From positions 2,530,603 to 2,594,602 of the forward strand of contig NW_003314262.1 of NCBI RefSeq assembly GCF_000143415.4: 64,000 nt of DNA, in the 5' to 3' direction. The notes beneath the pieces were generated by a model. The model saw only the letters and a list, made by a program, of their open reading frames with translations, was not told the origin of the DNA and ran no database searches. A program made the position numbers and the translations under genes. Origin of the DNA: Selaginella moellendorffii. Taxonomy: Eukaryota; Streptophyta; Lycopodiopsida; Selaginellales; Selaginellaceae. Of this stretch, positions 56,426 through 64,000 are shown piece by piece (the first letter of the stretch is position 1; each line of letters begins with the position of its first letter).

Positions 56426-56588
56426 ATACTTACCTGAACGGGGTCTATTGGTGATCGTCAAGGCCAATGGCCTAGGTTCGGCCTTCCCATTGCACTTCGG
56501 CTTGGCCGGCCTATCATCTTTCCAAAGTGGAGGGGTGGACGTCGTAATTTGTGGAAGCTGAGGGCTCGCGTACGCGCGGCCTTCTCCA
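56426..56588 (+). ncRNA. U1 small nuclear RNA
   Basis: U1 pairs with 5' splice sites. The 5' end is ATACTTACCTGAACGGGG, with the splice-site-pairing ACTTACCTG intact. Stem-loop II keeps the U1A-binding loop ATTGCACTTC (about 56490). The Sm site AATTTGTGG is at about 56547, followed by the last stem-loop (GGGCTCGCGTACGCGCGGCC). The loop I region GATCGTCAAGG differs from the usual GATCAnGAAGG at two positions. The 3' end is placed by comparison with usual length. Confidence 0.85.
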
Positions 56589-56642
56589 AATTGAAAAACT
56601 CTCTAAGTTGGACTATGTTTTTACTTTTTACAAAGATCCTTA

Positions 56643-56860
56643 TCTTGTAATCATCTTGGAAATTGATAATTAGCTTATTTGCAGAATGTTCTAAAGTCTC
56701 TCGAGAAGAAAATCATATCCTACCGTCATATACAAACTTGTTTATAGATCCTCTTGTAATCATCTTGGAAATTGATAATTAGCTTATTTGCAGAATGTTC
56801 TAAAGTCTCTCGAGAAGAAAATCATATCCTACCGTCATATACAAACTTGTTTATAGATCC
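56643..56860 (+). repeat. Perfect 109-bp tandem duplication
   Basis: Units 56643-56751 and 56752-56860 are the same, each starting TCTTGTAATCATCTTGGAAA and ending TTTATAGATCC. It lies between the U1 gene and the TWINKLE stop. No coding content. Confidence 0.95.
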
Positions 56861-56955
56861 GTGGTGAATCTACAAAGCAAGGTTCACGTCATCAGGCTCT
56901 ACGTCCATTACCTCCATTGCACTAACACAAAATTGGAGCTTCTCCACGAACTTGT

Positions 56956-59900
56956 TCATACAGGCCCGGCATCGGAGAACAAACCAGTTACTCTGCGAAA
57001 CCCAAGCTTCAGAGACAACAAAAGAAAAGAAACCAAAGGAGAGCTACAAACAATCAACCAGGCACGAACATCACAGCTTACAAACACCAACCTATCGTAT
57101 TTCAAGACGGCTTCACCAATCTGCCCGGCTATCTTGTTGCGAACCTTTTTAACAAGAATCTACAAAAAACGCGTCATGAGCACGAGGAACAAAAGCGCAC
57201 ACAGGAGATTTTACGCAAGTTCTCACGCAATCAACCAAAAACTTGCTCGAAACACACGCACACACAAAAGGAAAGTTACCTGGACTTGATCCAGAGGACC
57301 CTTCTCTGCGTCCCGGTTTCGATGAACTACAATGCCGTTGTCGCACTTGTTGATAAAATGAGCGCTTCCACTTATGTCATACATATTTGGCGGTTGTCCT
57401 TGCCAGTTGAGCATCTGTTCAGAACAAACAATTAGATTGCTATTAGGAACTGGACACAAAGAAATTTACTTGTCTCGGATGAGCGACGAACCAAACGTGA
57501 CAGTCATGGTGTTGAGCAAAGCGTTTGATCTTGGTTAGTATCTGACTAACATATTCTGTTTCAGTCCTGCAAAACCAAGTTAGAGGAGGGAAGGAAATAC
57601 GTTGAAATTTTAAACTATTACTGGCTGCTAGAGCGCTGATGGTCTAGTTCATTGTAAGGATCTATGACCAATCCTCGTATGCCATATCTTTGAACCGCTG
57701 CTTTTGCTCGATCCAAAACCCAATCAGCAGATGGAAGCTTCTCATTCTCACATCTACAATCGCAGTTACAACTTCGCTTCTCATACAAAACAATGCAAAC
57801 CTGATTAAATAGAAATGGTTGTCCAGCCATTCTAGACCAGCAGCAAACTCTTCCGGAGTCAGTCTGGGCGTGGAGTTACTATACCTGTCAACGTGCAGTA
57901 TGCCAGCTTTAGCTATGAGGAAGAAAACATAGTCAAAAAACAGTACTTGGCCTCAAAAAACGGCTTTCTGTAATGCTTCTCAATAAGCTTCCGAGCATGG
58001 TCCGTCACCTGGTCACAGAAGGATAAGTAAATGATAAACGTAAGAAAGCCATACCTTATTTTCCATGGAGCACAGCGCAAAACTCCAGCCTTTGGAGCGG
58101 TTCAGATTACAGACCAGTGCATCGATCCACTCACTTTTGCCAGAATTCGGAACTCCGGTCACAATTGTCAATTCTCCAGGAACAACCTACAAAGTCGTCA
58201 TGTGAATAATAAAAACGATAGCCAAATTCTTACCGTATAATACTCATCTAGTCCCTTCCATCCAGTGGAAGCACCTTCCGCCTCCTCAACACGCATATGG
58301 TAGTAATCGTCAATCTCCTTGAAAAAATTAGAGAACTGAAAAAGTCCACGAATTGGATAGAGCTCCGATTTCGCAACAACTTCTCGCAGCGCTTCTGGCC
58401 CGAGCGTGAGCAGCACCTGACGATAAAAAACGTTGAGAGAAGTTCACTGTTAGAAACAAGTCGAAAACCTCGTTAGCGTCTTTCAACTGCTTTCCGTCGA
58501 CGACTGGCCAGTTCACGCGCCAACAACGCTCACGACCGAAACGTCGAGCGAGTTCCTCGGCAAGAGCAAGTCCGGGACCGTCCGCATCGGTGGCCAGAAA
58601 TATTCGAGTCACCTACACAAATATTATTTCATGCAAGTTTCGCAACGCAAATACTTCATCGGGAACTCGAACCTTTCCAAATTGTTCCTTACAATCCCAA
58701 AGATATGAGAATTTTTTGTCCTGCAATGCAAAAATATCTAGGTACATGAAATGCGTATGCTCGAACCATAATGCGTACCTCCTCAGGATCTGGCGTTTCA
58801 CCGTCAGCAGCCTTCACAGGCGCACCATCGGGCACGCTAACGCAGTTTATGATACCAGCTTCTTCCATAGAAAGCTTATCCATTTCACCTTCAACCTGTC
58901 AAAAACACCAAAAAGAAATAAGAGTGAGCATATAACGCTGGAAAAATGCACACTTACAATGACAACTTCGTCTCTCCCTTTAATATCTTCTAAGCCATAG
59001 AATGTTCTCCTTGCAGCGCCCCGTGCCTGGTACAAACGGATCAAAACCGAAGCCAAAGCTACAAGCGTTTACCTTCCAAAAGCGTTTTTCGGGTATGGTT
59101 CGATATTTACAGTCGATGATTTTGTTCTCTTTGTAATAAGGAAATGCAATAGCCAGCTAAACGAGAAGTTATGGTCAAGAATATACACAAGAAAAAGCAA
59201 ATACCTCTGAGCCACTGTAAATCTGTTCTACTCTATTTCGTTGCAATACTTTTTGAGATATACCACGGGTTGCGAACCATTTGATAACCTGCAAATGTAG
59301 TCAGACTCGTGCAATTCTTCTACTGCAGCTTACATCATCGCTCAAAGGTTGTAAATTCAAGCTTGTGCGTGAAAACTCTGTGATTTTGGGATTTCTCCAA
59401 TGGTAAGCTGCTGCCATTTGTCGCTTGGTCAAGGCACTTCCGTTCTCATGTGGTACATTTGCCTGATGCCAACAAAGAAAAGAAAAAACACCCGAGTTAG
59501 CTATGGATGTCATTTAAATAAATTGCTTCACCTTTCCATGATATCCACAAGTGCTCCGATGGCATTTCCAAATGGCTGTCCATCTACAGAACAAATAAAA
59601 AAATGTAGTCGCGTGAAAAAACGAACAAAAACGTACTCGTCCTCAAGCCTCAAAGAAAAGCTGGGCTCGTATGTGGTACCTCCATTACACTGCCCAAAAG
59701 AAAGAAACACAGTAAAACTTGGAAAAAGAAGCTCTTCACGCACCTGGGGACATATTAGACGATGCTCTTTCCCAAGCGTCCAATCATCCATGACAATGCC
59801 CAGCTTCTCCAGCTCGAAACGAACAGGCAGTTGATCGTTCTTTCTCAAGTCTACAATGACGCTCTCTCAGAGCAACAAAAAGAGAAATAAATCACTTACA

Positions 59901-60137
59901 CGCATTCTCGGATGCGGCAGAAGCGAACTGGCAGACAGGACTCCCTCTCGCGCTGATTTGGAGCTCCCATCTTCTTGGCAAAAAAACTGGCAGAGATTTT
60001 CTAGAAGCGGGAAGGAATGGAGAGGAGGAGACCGGCGAATGCCGCTGCAATAGCAGCATCATAGAATTCCTCCACAGGGCAACGCCCAGCTGCGAAGAAC
60101 TCACCGATTTCAAGCCGAGCTGCTCGACCAGCGCCAT
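56956..60137 (-). CDS. TWINKLE: Organellar TWINKLE primase-helicase
   Basis: Plant TWINKLE is the phage T7 gp4-like primase-helicase of mitochondria and plastids. The start at 60137 gives a Ser-rich targeting peptide (MALVEQLGLKSVSSSQLGVA). Then come a CPQCNGG-type zinc ribbon split by an intron, a Toprim motif ATDADGPGLALAEELARRFG, the linker GWKGLDEYYTV and Walker A TGVPNSGKSEWIDALVC. The C-terminal exons encode KVRNKIAGQIGEAVLKYDR, joined in frame to VTGLFSDAGPV and a stop at 56956. About 18 exons. It is divergent from TERT. Confidence 0.88.
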
Positions 60138-60350
60138 GCTTCTCGGCTTAGCTGATTTTCTCCATGGCCAAATGGAGACCTAACGTTTAAGCCCTAAACC
60201 CTCTATCCTAAAGCCTTGGGGCCTCAGCCGTCCACGTGGACGGAGCCGGGAGACCAGGGTTCGATTCTTAGCATGAGCAAAAGAGTTTTTTAACGACTCA
60301 TTAAATTTAAATGCATGAGAGGCGGGAGCTTTAGAAACCCTAGAGAAGGA
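60138..60350. promoter_or_regulatory. Shared TWINKLE/TERT promoter with telomere-like motifs
   Basis: 213 bp separate the start codons. CCCTAAACCCT lies at 60192-60202 and AAACCCTA at 60335-60342; both are telo-box sequences, common in promoters of plant replication genes and equal to the plant telomere repeat. A B-box-like GGGTTCGATTC at 60260 is an isolated tRNA-like match. Confidence 0.5.
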
Positions 60351-63300
60351 ATGCCGGGAAGGTCGAGAAGGCGCAAGGGTTTGCAGCGCCATCCCAAGGT
60401 ACTGCGAGCTGTGTATGGCGATCGCCTGCGATTTCTATGGCAGCTGGTGCTGGAGCTCCTCGGCCGCGGCCGCGACGGAGCAGGGATCCTGTTCCAGGAA
60501 GGGGATTCGGCCGATTACAAGGAGCTCTTGTATGATAGCTATGCGGTCCTTTCTGAGAGCGCCCCGTCGCTTAATACTGCTGCATTTTCACTCGATCAGC
60601 GGTGGTCGCAGCAAGAGGTATTTCTAGCTTTGTATTATAATGGATCGGTAGCAATATATTTTTTTTCTTAGCTAGGTTGTTCACAGGGTCATTGAGCTGC
60701 AATTCAGGAAGAGCGAACGACCGTCTCATGTTTTATGCTTTGGGTACCAGCAGGTCAGTTGGTGTTTACTAGAAATGAAAATGACTAGCTTTCTGGTTTT
60801 CGGTTTTTCAGAATTTGGAGTGCCTATTTCGCAGCACAACTGTGGATGCTGTAACTTCCACTGCGTGGTGTGTTCTTCATTCCCGTGTAGGCAAGATTTT
60901 GTTTTTTTGGCCGTGGCTCTTGAAAACTTCTGTTTTCTTTTATACTTGCAGGTGATCTCCTCATGCTACACTTGCTATCTCATGCTGCTGTATTCGCTTC
61001 TCTTCCAAATTGTTGCTACATGCAAGTTTCGGGTACTCCGATCACTTTGCTAGCATCAGCTAGCCAGCGACGGATATCGCAGGAGTTTTTGAGTTTTATT
61101 TCGTCAAGAAGCCATGAAAAGTCCTACTCTCTTGAAGGTAAGCAGGCTTTGTTCTCCTTGCTTCTTTATTTTTTTTTGTCAAAACAGGTGTGATAAATGA
61201 AAATTCTCCACAATCAATATCACAGATTGAACCTCAAGGTGCAGCTTTTAAAAAGCGTAGAAGACCTTTCAGCTGGCAACGAAGGAAAAAGCAAAAAGTA
61301 ATATTTGTGGTTCTCCGTTTCTCCGATTTATTTGATAATCCTCAGGTGGTGGAGCGCTTGGAAAGTGTGCCTGCAGCCTGTCATAGACAGATTGATCGTG
61401 CACAGATGTTTTATAGCACTTGTTTTAACAGGAAGGGGGGACTGCCAAAAACTCGTATCCTTTAGTAATTTGAATTTGTTTCTGGTAAATCCTTGACCAA
61501 GGCAGATATTCTTTTTACATCAGCAGCTAGTAAGGACGGGGGAGCTGCGTGGTTGTTCGAGTCAATATTTGGAAGCAAAACAACCGAAAAGAGGTACTTC
61601 TCGATGAGCTTTGTGCGTTAAGTTTCTGAAAATATCTTTCACAGCTACCCACCTTCTATTCTGCGGCTTCTGAAGAGACTAATCTGTCGCGCTAAAAAGT
61701 TTCAGTGTGGCCATCTTTTGAAACGGCACTGTCCTGTGCCAATTTTGCCACGGAAGGTATTGCTGCCAGAATATTTCGTATGTTCTGAGGATAAGCGTGC
61801 AGGAAATCGATGGCAATCTTTACTTTAAAGATATGTTTCTGAATGATGGATATGTTACTCAAGAGGAATCTCGTGGAGATTCTTCATGTTCATGCAAGTC
61901 AGTGCCTGATCCAAGGAAAGGTAGCACCAAACCAAAAAATGAGAGGCCTTTATCAGAGCTGCTGGCCATGACCTCGACCAACCATCAAGTTGTGGCATTC
62001 TTGTGGGCTGCTTCCAGGAGGCTCATACCCCAGGAAATGCTCGGGTCTCCCAAAAACTGGAGAGCTCTTCGAAAGCAGTATGCACGCTTTGTTGGACTTC
62101 GGAGGTACGAAGCATTTTCCTCGGTTCAGCTGTTGCAGAAGCATAAGGTTTCCGACTTTACTTTTCTGAGCAAGCGGGATACAATCAAGGAACTCGAAGG
62201 AGTTGGATATTTCCGAACTCAAATGGTAGAAGACTGGCTATACTGGATTTTTACAAACGTATTGGTTCCTCTGATACGTGTTCACTTCTACGTTACAGAG
62301 AGCGAGAATCAACGGCAAAATGTGGTGTTTTACCGGAAGCCTATATGGTCGCAGATTCAGTCTGCGGCTGTTCGTGATCTATCAAAGACTGTCTACAAAC
62401 GTGTGGACGCTGACAAAGCCCTCAGGAACCGAGCACTGGGATTCTCTAAAGTCCGGCTTCTTCCGAAAAAAACGAGCGTCAGACCAATAGCTAATCTCGG
62501 CTCGGCATCAATCTACGTGGTCAAGCGTAAAGACTCCACCTTTCTGAAGTCCAGGAAAGGAAAACGGGTTGTTCATGTCAGCCATCGAAGGAGATCATCC
62601 GATCTAAGTTCCGGTTCCAGGGGTGATGGGAAAATTCAGACAGTTTATTCGTTCAAGTCCGTCAATTCTGCTCTCGGGGATGCTCATCAGTGTCTGAAGC
62701 TTGAGCAAGAAAGTCATCAAGGTGATCTTGGCGCGTCTGTATTCGGCTACAACGACATCTACTTGAAGCTGCTTCCTTTCATCCGACGTTTCAGACAACG
62801 AGAACCAACGAAAGTTTTTCTGGCTGTTTGTGATGTCGCTAATGCGTTCGACACTATCGATCAGGAACGGCTTTACAGCATTGTTGACAAGTTCTTGCAC
62901 GAGGAGAAGTACGTTGTTTTGCGGTTTACTTCCGTCCGTAGCAGGCTGGCATCTGTCCGAGTGCTTCACGAGAAAGCCTGTGCTACTGCGGGGAGTGATG
63001 GGAGGGTCTACAACTTTGTTCGAAACTTGACAACTAAGCGCTCCGAAACAATATTTACTGATCAGGTTTGTTCTTTGGTTATTACAGGGCGTTGTCTTAC
63101 TAACAAATCGTTACCACAGGCCTATCACTCTAATGTGTCAAGAGTGCAGCTATTGAGAGTTCTCAAAGAACACATCAAATCCAATATCTTGCACCTCGGC
63201 CACAACTTCTTTCAACAATTTACCGGTATTCCTCAAGGCAGCGTACTTTCGTCTTTCCTATGCGCGTTATACTATGGTTACCTGGACTTGCGCCACATAC

Positions 63301-63999
63301 TACCAGCTTTACAAGGGAAACCTCAGGACGGCCTGGTGAAGGAAGAGACCACAGACGAGGCTCTTCTTATGCGGCTGGTGGACGACTCCTTATTTATATC
63401 GACGTCTGAAGCAAAGGCAACACTTTTCTTGAACGTAATGCACAGGGACCTCGAACAGTTCGGATGCTGTGTCAACGAGGACAAAACATCTACAAGCTTT
63501 GATACTGACATTAGTGGGAAGAACGTGAAGTCCATGTATTCGACTGAAGATGGGGCTTGTTTCATGCGATGGAGTGGTTTGCTCATCAACTGTCACACTC
63601 TTGAAATCCAAGCCGACTATACGAGGTTCGTTTGAAAGCGATCACGTTTCTTGTATGTTTTGACATGTTTTTACAGATACTGCGGCGAACACATCAGATC
63701 TAGTCTGACGGTCATGAGGTGCCACAAACAAGGACTGAATCTGGTTGTGAAGATGTTTCATTTCATGAGGCCGAAATGTCATCCGGTATTTTACGACTCC
63801 GAGATCAACTCAGCATCAACGATATCCTTGAACGCATACCAAGCGTTTCTTCTTTGTGCGATGAAGTTTCATGCGTATTTGAAGTGCTTACGGCCATTCA
63901 ACGTCAATAATCCACTATTCCTTTTCCAGGCAATTCGAAGAACGACGAGGTGAGTTGTATTCCTGAAGATAAGAGTGACCAAGTCTTTTTCCAGGTATA
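60351..63999 (+). CDS. TERT: Telomerase reverse transcriptase, partial (runs off the window)
   Basis: TERT copies the telomerase RNA onto chromosome ends. It starts MPGRSRRRKGLQRHPKVLRA with an N-terminal TEN-like part (LLMLHLLSHAAVFASLPNCC, QVSGTPI), then a basic linker, KRHCPVPILPRK, and the RNA-binding domain (NHQVVAFLWAASRRLIPQEM). Motif T is VFYRKPIWSQIQ, motif 1-2 RLLPKKTSVRPIANL, A VCDVANAFDTID, B GIPQGSVLSS, C LMRLVDDSLFIS and E MRWSGLLIN. The catalytic Asp triad is intact. The thumb domain begins at 63677, and the last exon starts at about 63994. There are at least 12 exons. The 54-bp intron 63066-63119 is in frame without a stop. Confidence 0.95.
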
Positions 64000-64000
64000 C

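Noticed and set aside
1-64000. CRISPR arrays, bacterial operons, prophage
   Set aside because: The sequence is eukaryotic with spliced genes; no array of spaced repeats was seen.

Overview
The window looks like nuclear DNA of a lycophyte plant; Selaginella is my best guess. The evidence is introns mostly 50-80 bp long, very tight gene spacing, intron-free PLS-type PPR genes, a plant-type U1 snRNA promoter, plant-like TERT and organellar TWINKLE homologues, and methylation-type (C to T, G to A) decay of retrotransposons. Organism identity is inference. All gene models were spliced by eye.

Region 1 (1-13 kb) is a nest of LTR retrotransposons. An old Ty3/gypsy element on the minus strand (about 718-10474, 146-bp LTRs, gag, RT, RNase H and integrase remnants) was split by a small TRIM-like element (4022-8950, TATAA target duplication). 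That element later received three further LTR-type insertions, each with its own 5-bp duplication. A second TRIM of the same family, in a tandem LTR-internal-LTR-internal-LTR form, lies at 10713-11488. A copia fragment lies at 12.1 kb.

Region 2 (13-18 kb) holds a lineage-specific gene of unknown function with an inverted copy of its own 3' end just upstream. It converges, 17 bp apart, on the gene for gamma-tubulin complex component GCP4. Region 3 (18-25.5 kb) is AT-rich and contains heavily decayed copies of the same TRIM and long-LTR families, then fragments of RibA (GTP cyclohydrolase II) and mitochondrial EF-Ts.

Region 4 (25.5-32 kb) is dense: an RRM plus zinc-knuckle protein, RNA 3'-phosphate cyclase, tRNA-Asp, a J-domain/ferredoxin fusion, a PPR gene and tRNA-Pro. 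Region 5 (32-37.6 kb) is a pseudogene zone with PPR remnants, a broken P-loop NTPase resembling the Crinkler/RHS class, a SINE-like piece and a 240-bp direct repeat.

Region 6 (37.6-64 kb) is gene-rich: HemW-like radical SAM protein, AP2/ERF factor, mitochondrial carrier, LEA-like protein, cytochrome P450, SKI2 helicase, apyrase, kinetochore SPC24, a PPR gene, a second identical tRNA-Asp, U1 snRNA, TWINKLE primase-helicase, and TERT, which runs off the right edge. Several pairs are divergent with only about 180-215 bp between start codons (J-protein/PPR, SKI2/apyrase, TWINKLE/TERT), suggesting shared promoters. The genes form no single pathway.
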